Part shown: one piece after another, positions 34,466-42,681 of the stretch
Layout of the letters: every line of letters starts with the position of its first letter
Position numbering within the stretch: position 1 is the stretch's first letter
DNA from: CAZZEX01 sp964653285
Lineage (GTDB): Bacteria > Chloroflexota > Anaerolineae > B4-G1
Direction: 5' to 3'
Length of the DNA stretch: 55,876 bases
Assembly: GCA_964653285.1 (NCBI GenBank)
Contig: CAZZEX010000022.1
Location: 1 to 55,876 of the forward strand
Program-made: the position numbers and the translations under genes
Notes under the pieces: model-generated
The model's database searches: none
What the model saw: only the letters and a program-made list of their open reading frames with translations
What the model was told of the DNA's origin: nothing

Positions 34466-35482
34466 ATGAAAGCAGCCTTTTTGTATGCCCAAGAGGACCT
34501 GCGAATTGAGGAGACGGACTTGCCGCCAGTAGAGCCGCATGGCCTCCTCCTTAAGGTCCTTGCCTGCGGCATTTGTGGTTCAGATGCACGGATGTTCTTC
34601 GCCGGGCCATCGCCTCGCTATACTATCCCGGTGGTTCTCGGCCACGAACTGAGCGGTGAGATCGTGGAGGTGGGCCTTCAGGTGGAAGGTTACGCCCCTG
34701 GTGATATCGTGACCCTTGCTCCGATCATCCCCTGCATGCGCTGTTCCGCTTGCTCTCGTGGGCTAGACAATCTGTGTGAGCGAGCTCAGACCATTGGTTG
34801 TACCATTCATGGCGGCATGGCTGAATATATGTATGTCCCCGGTCAGACGGTGCAGGTAGGTGGTGTGGTCAAGCTGCCCCAGGGCGTTGACTATCGAGCG
34901 GGCGCTCTGTCCGAGCTGGTGGGGTGTTGCTTGCATGGGTTGCAGAAAATGGAAATTGAACCGGGTGATCGGGTGTTGATCATCGGCGACGGTCCTATTG
35001 GCCTGACTTTCCTGCAGTTGACAAAGCTCATGGGGGCGGGGTGGGTAGCGACCAGTGGTCGGCGGCCCCGACGGCGAGAGCTGGCGGTGGAGCTTGGCGC
35101 AGACGAATCTCTGGACGCCACGGCCACCGATTTGAAGGCACATTTCGGTCCATCTTTCGACCGGGTGATTGTGGCCGCCAGCAGCGTTACAGCCACGAAG
35201 GAGGCGCTAGAACTCGTACGGTCCGGTGGCTCGGTGCTCTTGTTTAGCGGTTACCTGCCTGGATCCTCGTTGAACCTTCAGTTGAACGATGTACACTATC
35301 AAGAGCTCCATCTCCACGGCTCCATTGACTGCACCGTAAAAGACTTCCGCAACGCTGTGGCTTTGCAGCCTATGTTGAACATGGGCGAACTGGTCACGGC
35401 CAGCTATGCGTTAGATGAGATAGTAGCCGCTTTTCACGCGACCAGAGATCGTGATGCGGTGAAAGTTATGATAGAACCCTGA
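34466..35482 (+). CDS. Zinc-dependent medium-chain dehydrogenase (copy 2)
   Basis: A 338-residue medium-chain dehydrogenase, distantly parallel to the one at 31133-32167. Catalytic zinc: CGICGSDARMF and LGHELSGEIVE; structural zinc Cys in CMRCSACSRGLDNLC. The nucleotide motif is LIIGDGPIGLTFLQL, and beta-2 ends in SGRRPRRRE rather than an acidic residue, which suggests NADP instead of NAD (an inference). ATG 34466 is preferred over the in-frame GTG three bases earlier. Two dehydrogenases with different cofactor preference in one cluster would suit an oxidation-reduction epimerisation. Confidence 0.87.
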   Translation: MKAAFLYAQEDLRIEETDLPPVEPHGLLLKVLACGICGSDARMFFAGPSPRYTIPVVLGHELSGEIVEVGLQVEGYAPGDIVTLAPIIPCMRCSACSRGLDNLCERAQTIGCTIHGGMAEYMYVPGQTVQVGGVVKLPQGVDYRAGALSELVGCCLHGLQKMEIEPGDRVLIIGDGPIGLTFLQLTKLMGAGWVATSGRRPRRRELAVELGADESLDATATDLKAHFGPSFDRVIVAASSVTATKEALELVRSGGSVLLFSGYLPGSSLNLQLNDVHYQELHLHGSIDCTVKDFRNAVALQPMLNMGELVTASYALDEIVAAFHATRDRDAVKVMIEP

Positions 35483-35506
35483 TCGTTCGGAAAGGAGTCA
35501 AGTTAG

Positions 35507-36838
35507 ATGCCGGAAACATTTGATGCTTCGTGGGTCCACGATATGTATGAGAACGCGACGGAGGAGGAATTGGCGGCTGGCCGCCGAGCCCTGCTCAGTG
35601 GCTCCGTAGCGAGTGAGATGCCTATCATGTACGCCAGGGCCCGTGGCGCCTCGTTCTGGGACGCGAGCGGGAAGGAATACATTGACTGCACTTCCCAGGC
35701 CTGGACCCTTAACGTAGGTGCCTGCCATCCCAAAGTGATAGCCGCGGTGCGGGAACAGTTGAAGTACTTCACTCACCATCGGACCGCCTTCGATACGGTG
35801 CCCAAGCTCTTGTTGTCTAAGCGTCTGGTGGAGTTGGCCCCAGGGAATCTAAGCAAGGTCAACTATTGCCTGCACGGCTCCACCGCTGTCGAGGGCGCAA
35901 TGAAGTTGGCTATGCGCAACAAGCCAGGGCACAAGTTCTTCCTCTCTCTCTGGGATGGTTACTCAGGGCGCACACTGGCCGGGATGGGGTTGACCTATCC
36001 TCACCCGACACCCTTTTTCCACTATACCGGAAACACGGTACGAGTGCCTCAGGGCTATTGCTACCGCTGCCCTTACGAACTGGAATACCCCGACTGCGAA
36101 CTTCTCTGCGTGAAGATGATTGGCAAGTTCATTGAGAACGGGCTGGACGGTGAGCCTTTGGCCCTGCTCATGGAACCGGTCCAGGGCAACGGTGGGATGA
36201 TCGATTTCCCCAGGCCCTACTACCAGGCTATGCGCGAGCTATGCGACAAGTACAATATGCTCCTGATCTTTGATGAGATGCAGACGGGCTTCGGGCGCGT
36301 GGGTCGCATGTTTGCCGCCGACCTCTACGATACTGTGCCCGACATTCTGGTCTTCGGTAAGGCCATCGGTGGCGGCTTCCCCCTGGCCGGGAGCATCTCC
36401 CGCCAGGGCCTGAAATTCGAGCCAGGAGATCACTCCTTCACCTTTGCCCATTTCCCAGTCTCCATGGTGGCTGGGCTGGCGACACTCCAGGTGCTGGAGG
36501 AGGAAGATCTTCTGGAGCGGGCGGATGAGCTGAACGAGTTTTTCACCAACCGCCTGTTGGAGTTGAAGGACAAATACGAACTCATCGGCGATGTGCGGGG
36601 TCCTGGGCTGATGATCGGCATCGAGTTGGTCCGCAATAAGAAGACCAAGGAGCCAGCACGCGAGGAGTCCTATCAGTTCGAGAAGGAGGGGGTCAAGCGG
36701 GGCGTTCTCTTCGGCACCGCCAAGTATGCCGGTATGGGCAACGTGGTCAAGATCAAGCCCCCCCTGGTGATCACCGACGCGCAGGCGGAGCGGGCGATGG
36801 AGGTGTTCGAGGAAGTCACCCAATTGCTTTCCCCCTGA
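35507..36838 (+). CDS. Class III PLP aminotransferase with Cys4 motif (copy 2)
   Basis: A 443-residue class III aminotransferase. The PLP lysine is Lys285 (ILVFGKAIGGGFPLAG); the acidic LLIFDEMQTGFGRVGRMFAA and the phosphate-binding HGSTAVEGAMKLAMR are intact. It has the same Cys185-x2-Cys188-x8-Cys197-x3-Cys201 motif (YCYRCPYELEYPDCELLC) as the enzyme at 25231-26529, with identical spacing, although the two proteins otherwise differ a good deal. It follows the second dehydrogenase by 24 bases. Confidence 0.87.
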   Translation: MPETFDASWVHDMYENATEEELAAGRRALLSGSVASEMPIMYARARGASFWDASGKEYIDCTSQAWTLNVGACHPKVIAAVREQLKYFTHHRTAFDTVPKLLLSKRLVELAPGNLSKVNYCLHGSTAVEGAMKLAMRNKPGHKFFLSLWDGYSGRTLAGMGLTYPHPTPFFHYTGNTVRVPQGYCYRCPYELEYPDCELLCVKMIGKFIENGLDGEPLALLMEPVQGNGGMIDFPRPYYQAMRELCDKYNMLLIFDEMQTGFGRVGRMFAADLYDTVPDILVFGKAIGGGFPLAGSISRQGLKFEPGDHSFTFAHFPVSMVAGLATLQVLEEEDLLERADELNEFFTNRLLELKDKYELIGDVRGPGLMIGIELVRNKKTKEPAREESYQFEKEGVKRGVLFGTAKYAGMGNVVKIKPPLVITDAQAERAMEVFEEVTQLLSP

Positions 36839-36862
36839 ACGCAACTTTATGAGTGAGAGTCA

Positions 36863-37393
36863 ATGTCCAATAGAAACTTCAAAGGCGAGCTTCCGTTTCT
36901 CAAGAATGGCGTGGCGCAGGTGGCCCTGATCGTCGAGGATCTCGACAAAGCCGTCGCGAGCTATTGGAAGCTGTTCGGCATCGGCCCCTGGCACATCTAC
37001 ACCTACGGCAAGCCTCTCGTCAAAAAGATGACGTACCGCGGCAAACCCTGCGAATACAAGATGCGGATAGCTCTCGCCTACATTGGCCCCTTGCGCATTG
37101 AGTTAATCGAGGCATTGGAAGGAGACACCGTTTACGCTGAATTCGTCAAAGCACACGGCTATGGCGTGCATCACTTTGGTGTGCTGGTTGAGGATATGGA
37201 GGCGGCTATCAGGCAAGCTGAAACCGCTGGTCTGATGATGACCCAGGACGGTGCTGGGTTTGGCCTTGATGGCGACGGGCACTATGCCTACCTGGATACT
37301 GAGGATAAGATCGGCATTACGATTGAACTGATCCAACGGCCTAAGCGCAGAGTGTCTCCGGAGATGATCTATCCCCCGGATGACGAGGGCTAA
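36863..37393 (+). CDS. VOC (vicinal oxygen chelate) superfamily protein
   Basis: A 176-residue protein with two beta-alpha-beta-beta-beta modules. The first starts NGVAQVALIVEDLDKAVASYWKLFG and the second GVHHFGVLVEDMEAAIRQAE, ending with a Glu in IELIQRPKR. This layout resembles methylmalonyl-CoA epimerase and lactoylglutathione lyase relatives, but the usual first metal His is not at the expected place (VAQVAL), so catalysis is uncertain. It is the last gene of the carbohydrate array, 24 bases after the aminotransferase. Confidence 0.75.
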   Translation: MSNRNFKGELPFLKNGVAQVALIVEDLDKAVASYWKLFGIGPWHIYTYGKPLVKKMTYRGKPCEYKMRIALAYIGPLRIELIEALEGDTVYAEFVKAHGYGVHHFGVLVEDMEAAIRQAETAGLMMTQDGAGFGLDGDGHYAYLDTEDKIGITIELIQRPKRRVSPEMIYPPDDEG

Positions 37394-37543
37394 CACCCGC
37401 AAAACCACCTCGTCGAGTGTGCTTATCCAGTCTCCTAGCATCAGGGGGTATATCAAGCCAGGCCGCCAGTGGTGGATGGAGAACTATAGGTGCGACCTGG
37501 CTTCGATGGATGCCTCCCGTTGAGCAAGCAATCGGGCCGACGG

Positions 37544-38944
37544 TCAAATGTGTATCGCCTCCCCAAACACCCCGTGCGCGGCCTCCATCAGCGCCTCGCT
37601 CAGCGTGGGGTGGGCGTGGACTGTGTGCGCAATCTCCTCCGACGTCAGTTCCCACCTGCAGGCCAGCACCAATTCGGGCAGCAACTCTGTCACCTCTGGT
37701 CCAACGAGGTGACCACCCAGTATCTCGCCGCTGATTGCATCGGCCACGATCTTGACGAAGCCGGCGTAGTCGCCCAGCCCCAGTGCCTTACCGTTGGCAC
37801 GGAAGGGAAAGCGGCCCACCTTGACCTCACGCCCTCGCTCGACCGCCTGTGCTTCGGTGATGCCGAAACTGGCCACCTGCGGCTGGCAGTAGGTGCAGCG
37901 CGGCATGGCCTCGTAGTCCAGCACGACTTCCCCACTCCCCGCGCCAGCGATGGTCTCCACTGCGACGATGCCCTGGGCCGAGGCGACGTGGGCCAGCGGT
38001 AACTTCCCGGTCACGTCGCCGATGGCGTAGACGCCGGGCACGTTGGTGCACAGTCGAGCATCCACGACGATAGTTCCGCGCTCCACCCGCACGCCGACTT
38101 CCTCCAGGCCCAGGTTCTCGCCGTTGGGCTGCACGCCAATGGCAACGAGTACCCGCTCGGCCTCCAGCACCTGTTCACCCTGCTCACCCGCCACGCTCAC
38201 CCGCACACCGCTGGCGGTCGCCTCCACGCCTTGCACACGCGTGGAGGTCAGCAACTGTACCTGGCGTCGCTTGAAGGCACGCTCCACCTCTGCACTGACC
38301 TCCTCGTCCTCCAGCGGCAGCGCGTGGGGGAGCATCTCGACGACGGTGACCTCAGCGCCGTAGGTGTGCCAGATGTGGGCGAATTCCATCCCAATCGGCC
38401 CGGCCCCGACGATGATCGCCGAAGCGGGCAACTCGCGCAGCACGATGGCCTCCCGGTAGGTCAGTACCCGCTCGCCGTCGGGGGTGATGCCAGGGATGGC
38501 ACGTGCCCGCCCTCCCGTGGCGACGATGACATTGCGCGTCTCCAACGTGCGCGTTCCGCCCGCATTCAGTGCCACCTCGACCGCGTTGGGCGACAGCAGC
38601 CGCCCCAGGCCCTCAATCACCGCGACGCCATTCTTGCGCATCAGCGCGCCGACGCCTTTAACCAGCCGCTGGGCCACCTTGCGGCTGCGGTCCACAGCCG
38701 CGCCAAAGTCGGCCTCGAATCCCGTGACAGTGAAGCCGAACTCCTTGCCCCGCCCCAGCAGGGAGATGACCTCGGCGTTGCGTAACAGCGACTTGGTGGG
38801 GATGCAGCCCCAGTTCAGGCACACGCCGCCCAGGTGCTCCTTCTCGACCAGGGCAACCTTCAGCCCAATTTGAGCGGCGCGGATGGCGGCTACGTAGCCG
38901 CCTGGCCCCGCGCCGATGATCGTGACGTCGTAAGTCTGTTCCAC
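37544..38944 (-). CDS. lpdA: Dihydrolipoyl dehydrogenase
   Basis: A 466-residue flavoprotein disulfide reductase. The N-terminal FAD motif TIIGAGPGGYVAAIRA, the redox disulfide GGVCLNWGCIPTKSLL, the NAD-binding IIVGAGPIGMEFAHIW, the second FAD motif VPGVYAIGDVTGK and the C-terminal HAHPTLSEALMEA with the active-site His-Glu pair are all present, which defines E3 of the 2-oxoacid dehydrogenase or glycine cleavage complexes. It faces the carbohydrate cluster tail to tail; the 150-base gap between them holds no gene. Its strand is that of lipA, 17 kb away. Confidence 0.95.
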   Translation of the reverse strand: MEQTYDVTIIGAGPGGYVAAIRAAQIGLKVALVEKEHLGGVCLNWGCIPTKSLLRNAEVISLLGRGKEFGFTVTGFEADFGAAVDRSRKVAQRLVKGVGALMRKNGVAVIEGLGRLLSPNAVEVALNAGGTRTLETRNVIVATGGRARAIPGITPDGERVLTYREAIVLRELPASAIIVGAGPIGMEFAHIWHTYGAEVTVVEMLPHALPLEDEEVSAEVERAFKRRQVQLLTSTRVQGVEATASGVRVSVAGEQGEQVLEAERVLVAIGVQPNGENLGLEEVGVRVERGTIVVDARLCTNVPGVYAIGDVTGKLPLAHVASAQGIVAVETIAGAGSGEVVLDYEAMPRCTYCQPQVASFGITEAQAVERGREVKVGRFPFRANGKALGLGDYAGFVKIVADAISGEILGGHLVGPEVTELLPELVLACRWELTSEEIAHTVHAHPTLSEALMEAAHGVFGEAIHI

Positions 38945-39064
38945 TGTATTCTTCCTCCATCAAGATGTTGTGCCGAACGTGATGCCTAAAACATGAAGCG
39001 TAACCGGACGAGTGTACCACAAGGGGGGAAACTGGGCAAGTGTGGACGGCTATCGCGCGCTCGA

Positions 39065-42000
39065 TCATCGCTCTCCCCATACACTTGCCGGGTCAATGGC
39101 GCTGACGCAAATGGCGCCAGCGGCCCAGATAGTCCCGTCGTGGCCCTCGTCCAGGGCGAAGACAGCGGGGACACCCAGGCCCTGCGCAGCGCCAATGGGA
39201 CGCCATTCTCCGTCGCGGTAACTCCAGACCGGGGGAGTATCCAATGGCCCTCTCCAGGGGTGGAAGAAGCCGTAGCACGAAAAGCCGCCAGGGATAAGCC
39301 CGACCCATAGCCGTCCTGCCTGGTCAACCAACAGCGCCCCCACTGCTGCTTGCGCCGGGAGAGGGACGTGCTCCCACTCTCCATTCGCATAGCGCAGCAG
39401 GTATCCCGCGAATTGTCCATCCCGCGTGGGACCAGAGTAGTATCCTACCCACACGCTGCCGTCGTCGCCTACGGCGAGGGCATTGATCCACATCGGCATG
39501 TCCGCGATTAGGTTGCCCAGGCTGGTCCATGTCTGGCCATCGAACATCGCCAGACCGCCGTGGGTGCCTACGTACAGACGCTGGCGGGTCGTATCCACCG
39601 CCATAGAAGTCACGAGGTCGCTTGGCAGCGCGCCGCTAGCGACATCGAAGCGCGTCCACGTATCGCCGTCCAGTCTGGCCACTCCTCCTCTGACCAACCC
39701 AGCCCAGATGTGCCCCTCCCAATCCTGAACCAGGCTGGCCACAGCGCCCAGGTCCGCGCTCATAGTCACCCGGCCATTGTCCCAACGGCAGACACCCAAG
39801 CGGGAGCCGGCCCACAGGTGCCCCGAAGTATCTGACCAGAGTGTACTGGCATTGTAGTAAGGGGACCGATCCTCTGGTGGCTTGACTTCGGACCAATTCC
39901 CCTGCTCGAAGATGAATAGTCCACCAGAAGTTGATTCACTTCCAGTCCACACCGACCCTCGGGGTTCTATGGCCAGCGCACCTTGAATGTGGTTGAGAGA
40001 AGACGACGGAAGAAGTGGTAAGTTGCTTTTCTCGAGCCAGCGCTGGATATCCGAAAGCGGCAAAATCGGATGGGGATCGTCTTTGCAGGTAGAAGCAGGA
40101 GAGGTCCACTCCCACAGATCGCAGTAATTATGTATGGATATAGGGGCCGGTAGGCTGGTGTTCCCGGTGAGTCCGCTCCACGACTCCCAGGCCCCATCAC
40201 TCAGGTAATGGTAAAGGACAACAGAGTCAGGAGGAGTTGGGCCAGCGTGTCCAGGAGGACGGTGGGAACGTATGCAGCCGTCCCTCCACATCCACATCCC
40301 CTGTCTTGGCCGGTCGCGCGTGGTGACCCACAACTCGTTGCCTGCATCCACTGCCATGCGGCAGACCGGCAGATCAGTGGTCAAGAGATGGGCCCATTGG
40401 CCATCGTACAGCCACCAAACACCATCGTCGCTTCCCACCCACACTCCGCCGCCTCCATCCGGTGCCATCACGTGCATACCCCAGTCCAACGGAGCGTGGC
40501 CCGGGCGGGTGTAGGAAGCGAGCAGATCTCCGGCCATGTCGAAATGCAGAAGCCCAACCTCGGTGAGAACCCACTGAGAATCGGTATCATAGTCATGGTA
40601 GAACTCCAGCACGTTGTGATACAGTCCCGACCAATTGGTACAGCACGTGGCCGTCGGGGTCGAGGTAGAAATGATTTGCAGCACAGTATACGAGCGCTGG
40701 TAAGTAGTGTTGGGGAGGTCTGGCGGGAGAAACGAAGCCGGCACCTTGACCTCAACGTCACGCAGAACGACATGGTCACTGCCAGCAGAGGTGAACAACC
40801 GCTCCCCGGTGGCGATGTGATAGAGACCGACAATCAGCGTATAACGACCCGGCGGCAGATCGGCCGGGATGCCGACGCCATACCGGTCGGTCAAGACCTG
40901 GCCTGGTTTCCAGGTGGTAGTCGGCACAAGGCCATCTCCAGGCTCCGTGTCCATCTGGGCGACGAGTTCTCCCGCGCCGTCGAGTAACTGGATGGTGGCT
41001 TTGTACCGTTCGGCGATGGGGGTCTGGACCTTCCAGAACAGCGTCACGGGCAGGATGCTGCCAGGGGCGAACCGGTCGCTCGCCAGCGTGTAGCCACGTA
41101 GATGGATGCTCTCACCGAAGTGAGCGTCCAACGCAACGGCAGGCTCCTCGGGCAGCAAGGCCACTCTGTAGGTTGCCAGTCGCACGCGGCCATACCAGCG
41201 GTCGCCGGCCTTGTAGGTGTGGGCCGCCAGCCACGTCTCAATGAGCCGCTGGGGGTCGGATTCGGCGTCGCCCCAATAGAGCACGAAGAGCCGCCGATAC
41301 CGTTCGATGAGCGGGGTCAGGGATGTTTCGACCTCGGCTGGATCGGGCCGGTAGGGGGCCGGATAGACGTCCTGGTCGGGGTAATAGTAGGTGAAAACCT
41401 CCCACTGGTTAGGAGCGTCGAGGATGATACCGTCGCCGGGGCGTGCGCAGGCGGCGACGGCGGCGGCGATTTGGCGGTAATCGTCGCGGGCGTAGACGGG
41501 GTTGAAGTAGAGATTGCGAAGGGAGGGCAACGTGGCGAAGACGAAGAAAGCGATGGCGAGGAGGCGAATGACGAATGACGAATGACGAATGGCGAATGGC
41601 GAGTGACGAGTAGCGAATTGGGCCAAGGTTTCGATGCCGTGGGCAAGGAGAAGGTGGAGAGGGGGGAGGACGACGACGAGAAACTTGAGCCAGGCTGGTT
41701 TGTAGAGATCGAAGGCAAAGATGAAAGCGATGGGAAGCAGCAAGTAGAGGGTGGTGCCGGTGATGCTGAACCAACCTGCGCGGTCCGCCCGCCGGGGTCC
41801 TTCGGCGAAGCTCAGGACAGGCCACAACCCCACGAGCAGCAGCAATCCTGAGCCAACGAGCGCAGCCGTGGCCTCCTCCGCCGGCAGCGTGATGCCGACG
41901 GTGAGGATGCGCAACACGTCCACTAACGCCGCTCCTAGTTCATACGCCCGCCCGGCGGCCGACCAGCCGGTGACGCTCTTAAGTGCGGTAGGCAGCCACG

Positions 42001-42679
42001 GCAGGTATAGGACTACGATTGCTGCCTGTGCTCCGGCCCACAGCAGCGGCCACCGCCAGCGGTTTGCTGACCGGCGCGCCACGGCCAGCCACCACAGGCC
42101 GAAGACGATGTTGTGGACGAACAGGACGAAGGGAAAGGCGTACTGGGTGTAGAGGCCGGCGGCGCTGGTGAGTACGTAAGCGAGAAACCAGGTTTTTCGG
42201 AGACAACCTGGTTTCTGTAGGAGGCGGAGGAGCAAGTAAGTGGAGGTGGCTGAGAGGGCAGCCAGGAGGGCGTACATACGTGCTTCCTGGGAGTAGTAGA
42301 TGGCGAAGGGGGAGATTGCCCCCAGCAAGGCCGCCGTCAGGCCAGTGGCCTCGCCGAAGAGATGGCGGCCCAGCAGGTAGGTGAAGACGACGAGCGCCAG
42401 CCCCGCCACGACGGAAAAGGAGCGCAGCGCGAACTCGCTCTGGCCAAGCAGTGCCCGCCAGCAGTTAAGCAACAGATAGTAGCCGGGCGGGTGGATGTCG
42501 CTCGCCGTCCCCTCCAGGATCAGGTCGAGTGACCGCTCGGCGATGCGAGCCGAGTTGCCCTCGTCATTCCAGAAGGACTGGGCGTCGAGGCGGTAGAAGC
42601 GGAGGAAAGAGGCAAGAAGCAGGATGGCAATAAGCAGGAAGCGGGAAATGCGTCGTTTCATCGCCTTCATCGTCTTCAT
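39065..42679 (-). CDS. Membrane glycosyltransferase (GT39/ArnT-like) fused to a beta-propeller domain
   Basis: A 1204-residue protein. Residues 1 to about 410 form a multi-spanning GT-C domain: the acidic catalytic pair is in QSFWNDEGNSA (Asp39-Glu40), followed by SDIHPPGYYLLL and FAIYYSQEARMYAL, which mark the family. A periplasmic domain (about 430-700) follows, then about nine short repeats of the two-component-regulator propeller type, such as GGVWVGSDDGVWWLYDG, GHLWAGSRLGVCRW and GHIWAGLVRGGVARL. ATG 42677-42679 is chosen; the longer frame to 42847 overlaps the neighbouring gene. The membrane domain contains three in-frame repeat insertions (41564-41619, 41797-41818, 42182-42215). Confidence 0.72.
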   Translation of the reverse strand: MKTMKAMKRRISRFLLIAILLLASFLRFYRLDAQSFWNDEGNSARIAERSLDLILEGTASDIHPPGYYLLLNCWRALLGQSEFALRSFSVVAGLALVVFTYLLGRHLFGEATGLTAALLGAISPFAIYYSQEARMYALLAALSATSTYLLLRLLQKPGCLRKTWFLAYVLTSAAGLYTQYAFPFVLFVHNIVFGLWWLAVARRSANRWRWPLLWAGAQAAIVVLYLPWLPTALKSVTGWSAAGRAYELGAALVDVLRILTVGITLPAEEATAALVGSGLLLLVGLWPVLSFAEGPRRADRAGWFSITGTTLYLLLPIAFIFAFDLYKPAWLKFLVVVLPPLHLLLAHGIETLAQFATRHSPFAIRHSSFVIRLLAIAFFVFATLPSLRNLYFNPVYARDDYRQIAAAVAACARPGDGIILDAPNQWEVFTYYYPDQDVYPAPYRPDPAEVETSLTPLIERYRRLFVLYWGDAESDPQRLIETWLAAHTYKAGDRWYGRVRLATYRVALLPEEPAVALDAHFGESIHLRGYTLASDRFAPGSILPVTLFWKVQTPIAERYKATIQLLDGAGELVAQMDTEPGDGLVPTTTWKPGQVLTDRYGVGIPADLPPGRYTLIVGLYHIATGERLFTSAGSDHVVLRDVEVKVPASFLPPDLPNTTYQRSYTVLQIISTSTPTATCCTNWSGLYHNVLEFYHDYDTDSQWVLTEVGLLHFDMAGDLLASYTRPGHAPLDWGMHVMAPDGGGGVWVGSDDGVWWLYDGQWAHLLTTDLPVCRMAVDAGNELWVTTRDRPRQGMWMWRDGCIRSHRPPGHAGPTPPDSVVLYHYLSDGAWESWSGLTGNTSLPAPISIHNYCDLWEWTSPASTCKDDPHPILPLSDIQRWLEKSNLPLLPSSSLNHIQGALAIEPRGSVWTGSESTSGGLFIFEQGNWSEVKPPEDRSPYYNASTLWSDTSGHLWAGSRLGVCRWDNGRVTMSADLGAVASLVQDWEGHIWAGLVRGGVARLDGDTWTRFDVASGALPSDLVTSMAVDTTRQRLYVGTHGGLAMFDGQTWTSLGNLIADMPMWINALAVGDDGSVWVGYYSGPTRDGQFAGYLLRYANGEWEHVPLPAQAAVGALLVDQAGRLWVGLIPGGFSCYGFFHPWRGPLDTPPVWSYRDGEWRPIGAAQGLGVPAVFALDEGHDGTIWAAGAICVSAIDPASVWGER
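41564..41619. repeat. Heptanucleotide tandem repeat within the glycosyltransferase gene
   Basis: Eight 7-bp units of the form RCGARTG (such as ACGAATG and GCGAATG) in a row. Because 7 is not a multiple of 3, the minus-strand reading cycles through frames and gives a seven-residue repeat (RHSPFAI, RHSSFVI) at the edge of a membrane helix. The units vary slightly, so the array is not very recent. Confidence 0.75.
41797..41818. repeat. REP-like repeat within the glycosyltransferase gene
   Basis: GTCCTTCGGCGAAGCTCAGGAC, the complementary form of the CCTGAGC..CGAAGG repeat seen in lipA. It is translated as part of a loop (LSFAEGPRRADR) between two hydrophobic segments. Confidence 0.6.
42182..42215. 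repeat. 12-bp inverted repeat (AAACCAGG type) within the glycosyltransferase gene
   Basis: AGAAACCAGGTT (42182-42193) and AACCTGGTTTCT (42204-42215) are exact reverse complements with a 10-base loop. It shares the AAACCAGG motif with the intergenic element at 2332-2532 and is translated in frame between two membrane helices. Confidence 0.7.
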
Positions 42680-42681
42680 CG

